DNA of 64,000 nt, taken from Paenibacillus sp. KS-LC4 (GTDB taxonomy: Bacteria; Bacillota; Bacilli; Paenibacillales; Paenibacillaceae). The stretch lies in NCBI RefSeq assembly GCF_036894955.1, contig NZ_CP145905.1, forward strand, positions 3,490,501 through 3,554,500, in the 5' to 3' direction. The notes beneath the pieces are model-generated. The model was not told the DNA's origin, searched no databases, and saw only the letters and a program-made list of their open reading frames with translations. The position numbers and the translations under genes are program-made. Numbering within the stretch: the first letter of the stretch is position 1; each line of letters begins with the position of its first letter. This document shows, piece after piece, positions 34,002 through 42,426 of this stretch.

Positions 34002-35521
34002 CGTCCTTTTCCTCCTGTGGCAGCCGTCATGATCATTTCCTGTGTCGCTTCCTCAGCGGTAAATTCCCCCATATGCTTGCCCTCCGCAATAACCATAATT
34101 CGGTGGCTCATGCCAAGCAGCTCCGGCAGCTCCGAGGATACCATAATGATGGAAACGCCCTGCGCAATCAATTCATTCATAATGTTGTATATTTCGAATT
34201 TGGCGCCTACGTCAATGCCGCGTGTTGGCTCATCCAAAATCAATATTTTCGGAACCGTCATCAGCCATTTGCCGAGCACCACTTTTTGTTGATTACCTCC
34301 GCTTAATGTGCCTACAATCGTCTCCACCGAGTTCGCCTTCACGCGCAGCGAGCGCAAATATTGATTGCCTGCCGCTATTTCTTCATTCGGGCGAAGAATG
34401 CCGCCAGAGGAAATCGCGCCAAGACTCGCTAAGCTCACATTGCTCTTGATATCCATGCCAAGCACAAGACCATATTTTTTCCGGTCCTCCGATACAAGCG
34501 CCAAGCCTGCCTTGATCGCTTGCTGCGTATTTTTGAGCTTGACTGGCTTTCCCTCAATTTCGATCAGCCCTTGGTTTTGCCCGCCATAGGAGCCAAACAA
34601 GCTCATAACAAGCTCCGTTCTGCCCGCTCCCATCAACCCGGCAATACCTAGAATCTCACCCTTCCGCAGCTCAAAGCTTACATTGTCAATGACCTTCTTC
34701 CCCTGACGCTCGGGATTCATAACCGTATAGTCTGTTACCTTCAACACAACCTCGCCTGGAATCGCTGCGATTCTAGGAAAGCGCTCCTTCAGCTCTCGTC
34801 CTACCATAAGCGAGATCACTTTATCCTCGTTGACTTCCGAGATCGGATAGGTGCCCACCGTCTGCCCGTCACGGAGCACCGTTACCGTATCCGCGATTGC
34901 AAACACCTCATTAAGCTTATGGGAAATATAAATACAGGTAACGTCTCGTTTCTTGAACTCCTGCAAAATGCCGAGCAGTATTTCGACCTCCTGCTCCGTC
35001 AATGCTGCTGTCGGCTCATCTAAAATCAGGATGTTTGCCCGCTTGGACAGGGCCTTGGCGATCTCAATCTGCTGCTGCTTTCCGATCCCGAGCGCACCAA
35101 TCGGATGCTCTGGATTGACGTCATGCAGGCCAACCTCTTTCAGCCACCGCTCGCTTTCTTTGAACACCCGCTCCCAGTTGATGATGCCAAAGACTGCTGG
35201 CTCCTTGCCGAGGAACAAGTTTTCGCCAATCGACAGCTCCTTCACAAGGGCAAGCTCTTGATAGATGATAGCGATGCCCGCTTCCTCCGCATCTTTAATT
35301 TTGCCGAAGCGCTTCTCTTCGCCGTTGATTATGATTTGCCCATCGTAGGTGCCATGCGGATAAAGCCCGCTAAGCACCTTCATCAAAGTGGACTTGCCAG
35401 CGCCGTTCTCGCCGCATAACGCATGCACCTCGCCTTTTTTCACCAAAAAGGTTACGTCGTTCAACGCTTTAACGCCTGGAAATTGTTTTGTAATGTTGCG
35501 CATCTCTAATGCAGCCGTCAT
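33998..35521 (-). CDS. xylG: XylG: sugar ABC transporter ATPase with two ABC domains
   Basis: 507 residues of the RbsA/XylG type. Domain 1: Walker A GENGAGKST, signature region LGIGKQQQIEIAKAL, Walker B ILILDEPTAALTE. Domain 2 is the degenerate half of the class, with GLMGAGRTEL, LSGGNQQKVVLGKWL and ILILDEPTRGIDVG. The N-terminus ALEMRNITKQFPGVKAL is typical. GGAGGTG lies about 10 bases before the start. A hairpin lies between it and xylF, which may lower XylG relative to XylF. Xylose specificity is inferred from XylF and XylH. Confidence 0.9.
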   Translation of the reverse strand: MTAALEMRNITKQFPGVKALNDVTFLVKKGEVHALCGENGAGKSTLMKVLSGLYPHGTYDGQIIINGEEKRFGKIKDAEEAGIAIIYQELALVKELSIGENLFLGKEPAVFGIINWERVFKESERWLKEVGLHDVNPEHPIGALGIGKQQQIEIAKALSKRANILILDEPTAALTEQEVEILLGILQEFKKRDVTCIYISHKLNEVFAIADTVTVLRDGQTVGTYPISEVNEDKVISLMVGRELKERFPRIAAIPGEVVLKVTDYTVMNPERQGKKVIDNVSFELRKGEILGIAGLMGAGRTELVMSLFGSYGGQNQGLIEIEGKPVKLKNTQQAIKAGLALVSEDRKKYGLVLGMDIKSNVSLASLGAISSGGILRPNEEIAAGNQYLRSLRVKANSVETIVGTLSGGNQQKVVLGKWLMTVPKILILDEPTRGIDVGAKFEIYNIMNELIAQGVSIIMVSSELPELLGMSHRIMVIAEGKHMGEFTAEEATQEMIMTAATGGKGR

Positions 35522-35545
35522 CCCTTAAACACCTCCGAAAATAAC

Positions 35546-35591
35546 AAAGAGGGGAGGCGCGTCATGTTGCCCATCGCTTCATCCCCTCTTT
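35546..35591 (-). promoter_or_regulatory. Intercistronic hairpin between xylF and xylG
   Basis: AAAGAGGGG (35546-35554) pairs perfectly with CCCCTCTTT (35583-35591). On the minus strand it is followed by TTTGTTATTTTC, so part of the transcripts could end here. Such hairpins often protect or truncate the message so the binding protein is made in excess. Confidence 0.65.
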
Positions 35592-35606
35592 CTTCGTCGC
35601 AAGTCT

Positions 35607-36716
35607 CTATTTCGCGTTTTTGTATACATCCTCTTTGGAATGGAAGCCGTCCGCAATCACTGTCGCATCAATATTCGATTTGTCGACAGCAACAGGATCA
35701 AGCAAGACCGAAGGCACATCGATTTTACCGTTATTGACCGATTTATCCGCGCCAACGTCTTCGCCTTTGGCAAGCTTCACCGCTAGCTCGGCCGCTTTCT
35801 CAGCTAAATCCTTGATCGGCTTGTAAACCGTCATCGTTTGGGTGCCTTCAACGATACGCTGCGCTGCCGCAAGCTCCGCGTCTTGGCCGGATACTGGAAT
35901 TTTGCCAGAGATCCCTTGAGCGGCCAGCGCTTGAATAACTCCGCCTGCCGTACCGTCATTTGCGGCAACAACGGCGTCGATTTTATTATCGTTTGCCGTA
36001 AGCGCATTCTCCATATTCGTAAGTGCATTCGCCGGATTCCAATCCTTCGTCCATTGGTCGAAGACAACCTGAATGTCACCGCTGTCAATAAGCGGCTGCA
36101 AAATATTAAACGCGCCTTTTTTGAACAAATGAGCATTATTGTCGGTTTCCGAGCCGCCAATGTAAACGAATTTCCCTTTTGGCGCTAGCTTCACGATAGC
36201 CTCAGCCTGCATTTCGCCTACTTTTTCGTTATCAAATGAAATATACAGATCGAGGTCGGAGTTTTTGATCAAGCGGTCATACGCTAGCACTTTAATGCCT
36301 GCAGCATGGGCTTTTTCTACGATAGCAGCGGTAGCCTCCGCATTATGAGGAACAACGACCAGCACGTCTACGCCCTGGCTGATCAAATTTTCCGCTTGCG
36401 AGATTTGCTTCGCATCATCGCTATTCGCTGCCTGTACTTCTACTTTGGCGCCCAGTGCCTCGGCCGCTGCAATGAACAAATCGCGGTCACGCTGCCAGCG
36501 TTCCTCTTGCAGCGTATCCAGCGAGAAGCCAATGACCAGCTTATCATCCCCTGACTTGGCATTGCTTTCCTTCTCAGTCGTTTCTTGCGCGCCTGATCCA
36601 GAGCCTTCTTTTCCGTTGCCGTTACCGTTGCTGTTGCCGCCCGAGCAAGCTGACAGAACAAGAATCAAAGCTAATACAATGGATACAACCCCGCCTCTTG
36701 TCAAACGTTTCCCCAT
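35607..36716 (-). CDS. xylF: XylF: xylose-binding lipoprotein
   Basis: 369 residues: a lipoprotein signal with LILVLSACSGG (lipidated Cys about 24), a Gly/Asn/Ser/Glu-rich linker to about 57, then a type I periplasmic-binding fold: KLVIGFSLDTLQEERWQRDRDLF, VDVLVVVPHNAEATAAIVEKA, VLAYDRLIKNSDLDLYISFDN, VAANDGTAGGVIQALAA, SGQDAELAAAQRIVEGTQTMTVYK. This agrees closely with E. coli XylF motifs (YDRxI, SGQDAE). It binds xylose outside the membrane and hands it to XylGH. AAGGGAG precedes the ATG. It is the first gene of the transporter operon, downstream of the sensor operon on the same strand. Confidence 0.92.
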   Translation of the reverse strand: MGKRLTRGGVVSIVLALILVLSACSGGNSNGNGNGKEGSGSGAQETTEKESNAKSGDDKLVIGFSLDTLQEERWQRDRDLFIAAAEALGAKVEVQAANSDDAKQISQAENLISQGVDVLVVVPHNAEATAAIVEKAHAAGIKVLAYDRLIKNSDLDLYISFDNEKVGEMQAEAIVKLAPKGKFVYIGGSETDNNAHLFKKGAFNILQPLIDSGDIQVVFDQWTKDWNPANALTNMENALTANDNKIDAVVAANDGTAGGVIQALAAQGISGKIPVSGQDAELAAAQRIVEGTQTMTVYKPIKDLAEKAAELAVKLAKGEDVGADKSVNNGKIDVPSVLLDPVAVDKSNIDATVIADGFHSKEDVYKNAK

Positions 36717-36738
36717 TTTCTTCGCTCCCTTATCTTAC

Positions 36739-36760
36739 AAAATGTAACTGCTTACATTTT
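36739..36760. promoter_or_regulatory. Palindrome upstream of xylF
   Basis: AAAATGTAA (36739-36747) and TTACATTTT (36752-36760) form a perfect 9-bp inverted repeat around CTGC, and an overlapping palindrome TTACAAAATGTAA starts at 36735. It lies 20-45 bases upstream of the xylF start, over its likely promoter or leader, so it is a candidate operator. Confidence 0.55.
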
Positions 36761-36776
36761 AAAATATAGCATACAT

Positions 36777-36804
36777 CTGGAAGTGTTGAGCGACCCACTT
36801 CCAG
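36777..36804. terminator. Hairpin between the sensor operon and xylF
   Basis: CTGGAAGTG (36777-36785) pairs with CACTTCCAG (36796-36804). It lies beyond the end of the response regulator gene (36850) and upstream of xylF. There is no strong T-run, so it may be a weak terminator. Confidence 0.5.
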
Positions 36805-36849
36805 CACTCTTTTGCGATCATCTGCATTTTTTTAAGATGGGCTGCCCTC

Positions 36850-38394
36850 TCATCGCTTACTGCTTATAATTGCCCGTCGGTAATCGGTGGGAGATGCGCC
36901 GCACACCTTTTTGAACACCTTGCTGAAATAATTGGGATCGTTATAGCCCACTTCAAACGTGATCTCCTTTAAGCTGCGCTGCGGGTCAGCCATCAGCTTC
37001 TTCGCTTTCTCAATTCTGCACTCGGTGAGAAAATCTATATAGTTGATGCCCTCCTGATCCTTGAACATTTTACTCATATAGAAGGGACTCAGCCCAATAC
37101 GATTCGCCATCATCTCCAGTGAAATCTCTTTCTCGGAATGTTCTATAATGTACTGCTTCATTCGACCTACCGCATCGGGCTGTACATTTGCTTGATGGAT
37201 TTCAAGCGTACATATCATCTTGCTGAGCAAACCCTCGGTTTCGGCGCGCAGCTGCTGATACTGACGTACTTGAAAGGAAAATAACGGCTTCTCAATCTCA
37301 ATTCCCATTTCCATAGCTACACGGGCGATGAGCCATAACCGCTCCAATACATATTGGCCCGCTTCCGTCAGGGATGCCTGATTCTGGTCACAGCGGTCAA
37401 TTAAGCCCATAATCATTTTCCGCACCTCCGCCCACTGCCCTAAACGAATTCGGTCGATGAACAGCCTCTCTGTTTCTTTATCCTGATAACCGCTTCCGAA
37501 GGTGTCTTCCCTATCCATCTCTCCATAAAATTGATGCTTGGCGGGCTGCTCCGTATTGGCGCTTGCAAGCAGCGCCTCCTGATAGGAAAACCGAATATTT
37601 CCAAGTCCCGCGTAGCAGCTGCCTATGCCTATGAAAAAGTCTCCTCCGGCGAAACGCTGCAGCAGCAGAAGCTCCTGCACGAGCGATGCCGCCTGCGCAC
37701 GGAACGTTTTGGCAGCCTCGCGGAACACAATAATCGGAATTTGACGGCCCGACATGGCTCCTACCCAGCCTTTTCCTCCTTCCCTCACCTTTACTTTCAA
37801 TGTGCTATAAAGCGGTTCTACCGCTCCTTCGCTTGGCAGTATCAAGAGCAAGACGAATGCCTCACTTGTCACTTCTCCACCTAGAAGCTGAAGCATGTCA
37901 TCAATATGTACTTCATGGATATGGTCGAACAGCAGCTGCATGACAACATCCGATTCCACTAGCGGCAGCATCTTCCTCAGCTTCTCCTCGTCAAGCAAAC
38001 GCTGCTCCAGTATAGCTTTTTCCTGTAAAATTTCTTCAATAACCTTGCCGATGACGGCTATAATTTCACTCGCCTTACTAGGCTTGAGCAAATAATCCTT
38101 AACCCCCAGCTTAAGCGCCTTACGGGCATAATCAAATGTGTCGTAAGCCGTTACCATAATAAATTTTGCAGCTGGCAAAAAGACCGATATCCGCTCAATG
38201 GCTTCAATTCCGTTTACGCCTGGCATTTTAATATCCATGAGAATAAGGTCCGGCTGCCACTCGCTTGCCAGCTCAATCGCTTTTGCGCCATTTCTCGCTT
38301 GCTTAAATTCACAGGTGGGAAAGCCCTTGTGCAAAATCGCCTGCAAGCCTTCGCGTTCTATCTGTTCGTCATCCACAATTAATAGTTTAAGCAT
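36850..38394 (-). CDS. YesN-type response regulator (receiver + AraC helix-turn-helix)
   Basis: 514 residues. The receiver domain is complete: LLIVDDEQIEREGL, the phospho-Asp in DLILMDIKMPGVNGIEAI, VTAYDTFDYA and KDYLLKPSK. The middle of about 250 residues is the variable part of YesN proteins. The C-terminal 100 form the AraC double helix-turn-helix (SLEMMANRIGLSPFYMSKMFK; LKEITFEVGYNDPNYFSKVFKK, ending ASPTDYR). The start follows one base after the kinase stop, so it is coupled to its partner. The probable target is the xylFGH promoter region immediately downstream, by analogy with other sugar sensor operons next to their transporters. Confidence 0.9.
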   Translation of the reverse strand: MLKLLIVDDEQIEREGLQAILHKGFPTCEFKQARNGAKAIELASEWQPDLILMDIKMPGVNGIEAIERISVFLPAAKFIMVTAYDTFDYARKALKLGVKDYLLKPSKASEIIAVIGKVIEEILQEKAILEQRLLDEEKLRKMLPLVESDVVMQLLFDHIHEVHIDDMLQLLGGEVTSEAFVLLLILPSEGAVEPLYSTLKVKVREGGKGWVGAMSGRQIPIIVFREAAKTFRAQAASLVQELLLLQRFAGGDFFIGIGSCYAGLGNIRFSYQEALLASANTEQPAKHQFYGEMDREDTFGSGYQDKETERLFIDRIRLGQWAEVRKMIMGLIDRCDQNQASLTEAGQYVLERLWLIARVAMEMGIEIEKPLFSFQVRQYQQLRAETEGLLSKMICTLEIHQANVQPDAVGRMKQYIIEHSEKEISLEMMANRIGLSPFYMSKMFKDQEGINYIDFLTECRIEKAKKLMADPQRSLKEITFEVGYNDPNYFSKVFKKVCGASPTDYRRAIISSKR

Positions 38395-38395
38395 G

Positions 38396-39838
38396 CTAGC
38401 CCTCGCTCCCCGCCAATGGTATTTTTATCGTTACCTTGGTTCCGCAGCCGGGCTGACTGTCAATGGAAATGACATCCTCAGCGCCGACGAACAGCCGCAG
38501 CCGTTTAACGACGTTGCTGAAGCCGATTCCCGTAGAGTGACCCAAACTATCGGCGTTGCCGCCCTCCATCAAAATATGGTTCACCTTCTCAGCCGTCATG
38601 CCAGCTCCGTCATCTTTAATTTCAATCCAGACGCAATGCTCTCTTTCATAAATCCGAAGCGTTATGCTCCCCCCATCCTCAAGCGGCTCCACGGCATGAA
38701 TGACCGCATTTTCAATAATGGGCTGAAGCGTAAGGCAGGGAAGCTTGAGCTGAAGGCAGCTCTCATCGACCTCCTGCTCAAATCGAAGCCGATCGGTGAA
38801 GCGTGCACCTTGAATCTCAATATATTTCAAAGCAACCGACAGTTCTTCCTCAAGCGTTACCGCTCGATCCAGTCGGCGCAAATTATAGCGCAGCAAGCCA
38901 GCGACGCTTGCAATTAAATCGCTTGTTTCTTCGGAACCATCGAGATAAGCTTTCTTGGAGAGGGTATCTAGGGTGTTAAACAAGAAGTGGGGGGTAATCT
39001 GGCTTTGCAGGCTGATCAACTGGCTTTCCTTCAGGAGCAGCTTGCTTTGTTGCAGCTCACTTTCAAGCTGAGCCTTCTGTTGAATCTCGGAGATTAAATT
39101 GTTGATATTTACGCGCATACGGTCAAACGTCTTTGCGAGGAATGAAATTTCGTCGTTGGAGTGTACTTCAATCGGTTTGTCGAAGCGCCCGCGCGATAGC
39201 TCCTTGGCGGCCACCGTCAGCTTCTGAATCGGCCTAGTAATGCTGAGGGAAAACCAGTAGGTAAACAGTAATAGTATAATCGTAATCAAGGAGAGCAGCC
39301 AAGCGCCAAGCCGTTTGAGCTCCGCGCTTTGCTCAATAATACTGCGGTAAAACGCATCGTACGTCCGCACCTCTTTGTCTATAAGGGTAACCGTCGTCTC
39401 GGCAATATATTTATCAATGCGGGTTGCCTCCTCGAACTTCTCAGTCGATTGCTCCGCGTTTCCTTGTTCAAGAAACATAACCGTCAAATCCGCTGAAGCG
39501 ATCAGGCTATCCATCATATTGATATAGCTCGTCAAGGTAAAAGCGTTGTCTTTATTACGCAGCGTGACCGCCCTCAGCTTTGCCATCAGCATGTTTTTTT
39601 TGTTCTGGTCAAGCTTGCTCAGCTTATACGCAGATGGCTTTTGCATATAGTCATTTAAAGCAATAATCGTCTGGTGGCTGTGATCAGTCACTTCATTCAT
39701 GCGCAAATAACGCTGAAGTATATCATTATATTGCGCTTGTGTTTTCTGATTATAGTAAGTGAGCACGACCCAAATCAAAACCATAATGGACAGGACAACA
39801 ATCGACATTGTCAAAATTTTTCTCTGTATGCTGTTCAT
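38396..39838 (-). CDS. YesM/LytS-type sensor histidine kinase
   Basis: 480 residues. Two membrane helices (about 10-30 and 180-200) enclose an extracytoplasmic domain of about 150 residues, followed by HAMP (SLSITRPIQKLTVAAKEL), a coiled coil, the phospho-acceptor region QSQITPHFLFNTLDTLS and an ATPase (LTLQPIIENAVIHAVEPL, DDGAGMT, GIGFSNVVKRLRL). The start overlaps the stop of the sugar-binding gene by four bases. With the membrane sugar-binding protein it should form a three-part sensor like XylFII-LytS of Clostridium; that link is inference. Confidence 0.92.
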   Translation of the reverse strand: MNSIQRKILTMSIVVLSIMVLIWVVLTYYNQKTQAQYNDILQRYLRMNEVTDHSHQTIIALNDYMQKPSAYKLSKLDQNKKNMLMAKLRAVTLRNKDNAFTLTSYINMMDSLIASADLTVMFLEQGNAEQSTEKFEEATRIDKYIAETTVTLIDKEVRTYDAFYRSIIEQSAELKRLGAWLLSLITIILLLFTYWFSLSITRPIQKLTVAAKELSRGRFDKPIEVHSNDEISFLAKTFDRMRVNINNLISEIQQKAQLESELQQSKLLLKESQLISLQSQITPHFLFNTLDTLSKKAYLDGSEETSDLIASVAGLLRYNLRRLDRAVTLEEELSVALKYIEIQGARFTDRLRFEQEVDESCLQLKLPCLTLQPIIENAVIHAVEPLEDGGSITLRIYEREHCVWIEIKDDGAGMTAEKVNHILMEGGNADSLGHSTGIGFSNVVKRLRLFVGAEDVISIDSQPGCGTKVTIKIPLAGSEG

Positions 39839-40812
39839 CGTGTTTCCCCCGCCCGCAATACCTTGATGTCCGTAAAATAACCATCAGGGTTTAGCGGCAC
39901 CTGCTCGCCAGTCAGCCACTTGATCATATGGGTGACGCTTTCCTCTCCCATCGCCTCCGGGGACTGTGCGATTAACGCATCAATTTTGCCCTGCTGCATC
40001 AAGGTCAACGTTTCTGGCGAATCGTCGAAAGAATAGATGTAAAATGGCTCGACCTGCATCCGTTTGCTAATTTCCTGAATAATAGAGCCTGCATGATTCG
40101 CGGATACGGCAACAAAGGCATCCACGTCAGGAGCCTCGTTCAACAGCTTATTCGTAGCGCTGGCTACATCCACACGCGAATCGCCTGCCGCAACGATCAG
40201 CGTTTCGATCTGGCGATACGGCTTTAGCACATTTAAAATGCCCAATAGGCGCGAGCGCTGGAAATATTCCTGACGATCCGAGACGATCAGCACCACTCTG
40301 CCCGCGAAGCCCATATCCGACAAAAGCTGGCGCGCGATCATACTGCCTGCCTCCAAATGATCAGAGCCGACATAGGTCCGGCGCAGGCTCTCATTCATCG
40401 GAACATCGTTTGCAACGGTAATAATCGGAATGCCGCTGCCTGCGGCCTTCACCTTGGTCAAGCTTTTGAATTCATCCGTATCGAGTCCCTGCACAATAAT
40501 GCCATCTACCTTCGATACAATTGCAACCTCAATATTTTTCAGAAAATCATCGCGATTCGAGCCGTAGGTGCCCCATACCTCCAAGCTTGCACCATAGCGC
40601 TCGGCTGCTGCCATAGCCCCATTTTCCACCTTCGCCCAAAACGGAGTATCCAGCTCGCTTGTAATGAGTACGAGCCGGTAGCTGCTATGCTGCTCCGATG
40701 TAAGCGCCGGCTCGATTAATTTGGAGGAGAACACCTTTATCATCGAGGTTAGCGTGAAAAACAAAATAATCAAGCATCCAGCAAATAAGCTGACGAACAT
40801 CCATTTGCGCAA
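39835..40812 (-). CDS. Membrane-anchored sugar-binding protein of the sensor operon
   Basis: A type I sugar-binding fold (RbsB/XylF class) held in the membrane by one N-terminal helix (FVSLFAGCLIILFFTLTSMI) and with no lipobox, so it is a sensor rather than a transport protein. Fold marks are LVLITSELDTPFWAKVENGAMAAAE, VDGIIVQGLDTDEF, IPIITVANDVP, YVGSDHLEAGSMIARQLL and VDAFVAVSANHAGS. The frame opens at 40848 without a ribosome site; TTG at 40812 follows AGGGGG by 8 bases and gives a normal N-terminus (RKWMFVSLF). First of three overlapping genes. Likely role: bind xylose or a xylo-sugar and pass the signal to the kinase. Confidence 0.85.
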   Translation of the reverse strand: MRKWMFVSLFAGCLIILFFTLTSMIKVFSSKLIEPALTSEQHSSYRLVLITSELDTPFWAKVENGAMAAAERYGASLEVWGTYGSNRDDFLKNIEVAIVSKVDGIIVQGLDTDEFKSLTKVKAAGSGIPIITVANDVPMNESLRRTYVGSDHLEAGSMIARQLLSDMGFAGRVVLIVSDRQEYFQRSRLLGILNVLKPYRQIETLIVAAGDSRVDVASATNKLLNEAPDVDAFVAVSANHAGSIIQEISKRMQVEPFYIYSFDDSPETLTLMQQGKIDALIAQSPEAMGEESVTHMIKWLTGEQVPLNPDGYFTDIKVLRAGETR

Positions 40813-40850
40813 GCCCCTGACCCCCTGCCCGCATAATAACGCATCCATTT

Positions 40851-40864
40851 TGATAACGTTTTCA
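40851..40864 (-). promoter_or_regulatory. Perfect CcpA cre site upstream of the sensor operon
   Basis: On the minus strand TGAAAACGTTATCA fits the cre consensus TGWAANCGNTNWCA at every position. It lies 39-52 bases upstream of the preferred TTG start, where binding would block initiation or elongation. It suggests that sensing of the sugar is shut off when glucose is present. Confidence 0.8.
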
Positions 40865-41040
40865 TATTTAAATCATATTGAATGCCGCGCTTGCTGTCCA
40901 GCTGTGCCACCTTCTTTGGTGACACTTATTCGTTCCAATTAGGTGAAATCCGTTCTTCTGCACAAGGGCACAAGCGATTTTTGAAGGTCGAAAAACAGTT
41001 CACATAATAGTCTGCGAACGAGCTACGATAGTTAAACATA

Positions 41041-41080
41041 AGGGCTCTACATATGAGATATGACAAATAAATAGAACCCT
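41041..41080 (-). terminator. Probable terminator after the ltrA-like gene
   Basis: AGGGCTCTA (41041-41049) pairs with TAGAACCCT (41072-41080) with one G-U pair. The T-tract on the minus strand is weak (TATGTTTAAC). Confidence 0.5.
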
Positions 41081-41108
41081 CAGCCGCTTAGCGTTCATCC
41101 TTCGAATG

Positions 41109-42227
41109 TTAAGCCGTTGTTTTGGCAAATACGATAAAAAACAGCACAAGCTCCACAAGCACAACCGTCGGCGGCACTACTACAAGCAAGTTCACGCTGA
41201 ACAAAGCAATTAAAAGCAGCAAGAGCAGCGATATATGCTTCACGGTCGGGCGCAAATGCTCAAAGCGGTAGCTGTATAACACGCACATAACCGATAGAAA
41301 ATAAATAAACACGGAGCCAAAAACAAACCCCAGCATAAAGCCATATTCCAGTTTGTCCAAAAACACCAGCTGGATCGAAGCAGCGATCATACAAAGCGAC
41401 AAATAAATAAACAAATGGCCGTAAATAATCGTCTGCCCCGCCGTTCGCTTCGTTTTATCCACATTTTTCTCCATGTTCTCGAAATATTGCCACCAAATTG
41501 CAATGACGAGAATAAAGGAGAGTGCAACGAATGCGATGGAAGTAAAGCTCATATCTCCAGCATCCAAAATCGAAAGCAGGCTAACGACCGATTCCCCCAG
41601 CAAAATTAGTGTAAACAGCGAAAATCGCTCCAGTAAATGAGGGGTATGGATCGGCGTGACAACGAGATGCTTGCGGCCTATTAATGGAACGATGATGTCC
41701 AAAATAATGCCCGCATACAAAATCGCGTAACGCAGCCACGAATCAAAAAACAAGGAGCATGACGATATCGCTATCCCCAGCCAAAAATAAGTGCCGAAAA
41801 ATCGTGCGGTTTGCAGCTTGTGCAGCACCTCTGAACGTGCCGTCAGCAAATATTGCACGGTCGTTATTATACGAAGCCCTATATATCCAATAAAAAAGGG
41901 TACATAATAGGCGTCAAAATCCACATTCAAGCTTGCGGTCATAATCAGGACGAAAAACATTTGCATTACGATAAATAACCGGTGCTTCAGCGTGTCCTGT
42001 CCAAAACGATTATTATACATCGTCTGTCCAACCCATGCCCACCAAATCGGCACAAAAATCAAGATGAATTTGGATAAATGCTCCCAAGTAATGCTGCTAT
42101 GCTCTACATGAAGCAGTACATGTGTGGCCTTGGAGACGGCCGCGACAAACAATAAATCATAAAACAGCTCCAGCCACGTTACTTTTTTCTCCGGCATCAT
42201 CGCTTTGACGTGCTCCTCTCTTTGCAT
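41109..42227 (-). CDS. ltrA: Low-temperature requirement protein A (LtrA) family membrane protein
   Basis: 372 residues with about ten to twelve membrane helices. The N-terminal signature VTWLELFYDLLFVAAVSKATH is the hallmark of the LtrA family, first found in Listeria as needed for growth at low temperature; the molecular function is unknown. Other marks are VPIWWAWVGQTMYNNRFGQD and LLERFSLFTLILLGESVVSLL. The start is uncertain: an ATG at 42227, or one at 42200 which is 12 bases after GAGAGGAG. It is a single gene with terminators on both sides. Confidence 0.88.
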   Translation of the reverse strand: MQREEHVKAMMPEKKVTWLELFYDLLFVAAVSKATHVLLHVEHSSITWEHLSKFILIFVPIWWAWVGQTMYNNRFGQDTLKHRLFIVMQMFFVLIMTASLNVDFDAYYVPFFIGYIGLRIITTVQYLLTARSEVLHKLQTARFFGTYFWLGIAISSCSLFFDSWLRYAILYAGIILDIIVPLIGRKHLVVTPIHTPHLLERFSLFTLILLGESVVSLLSILDAGDMSFTSIAFVALSFILVIAIWWQYFENMEKNVDKTKRTAGQTIIYGHLFIYLSLCMIAASIQLVFLDKLEYGFMLGFVFGSVFIYFLSVMCVLYSYRFEHLRPTVKHISLLLLLLIALFSVNLLVVVPPTVVLVELVLFFIVFAKTTA

Positions 42228-42300
42228 ACGTCCAATAGTATTCTCTATCTCTACATCGACTCAATTATTATAAGCATCGGCCGCTCAATAGGCAATATGC

Positions 42301-42338
42301 GAAATAAGGCCTGGAGCCAATGCCCCAGACCTTATTTC
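42301..42338 (-). terminator. Terminator of the cysJI operon
   Basis: GAAATAAGG-C-CTGG (42301-42314) pairs with CCAG-A-CCTTATTTC (42325-42338), 13 pairs and one mismatch, about 90 bases after the cysI stop. Confidence 0.7.
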
Positions 42339-42426
42339 CTATCTATCGTTTTGAGAAAATAGAGCAAACGGCAAGCGCATCATTCGCTTCTCCTAAGCTT
42401 GCCTGCTATAGCCCGCAGCGGAGCCT

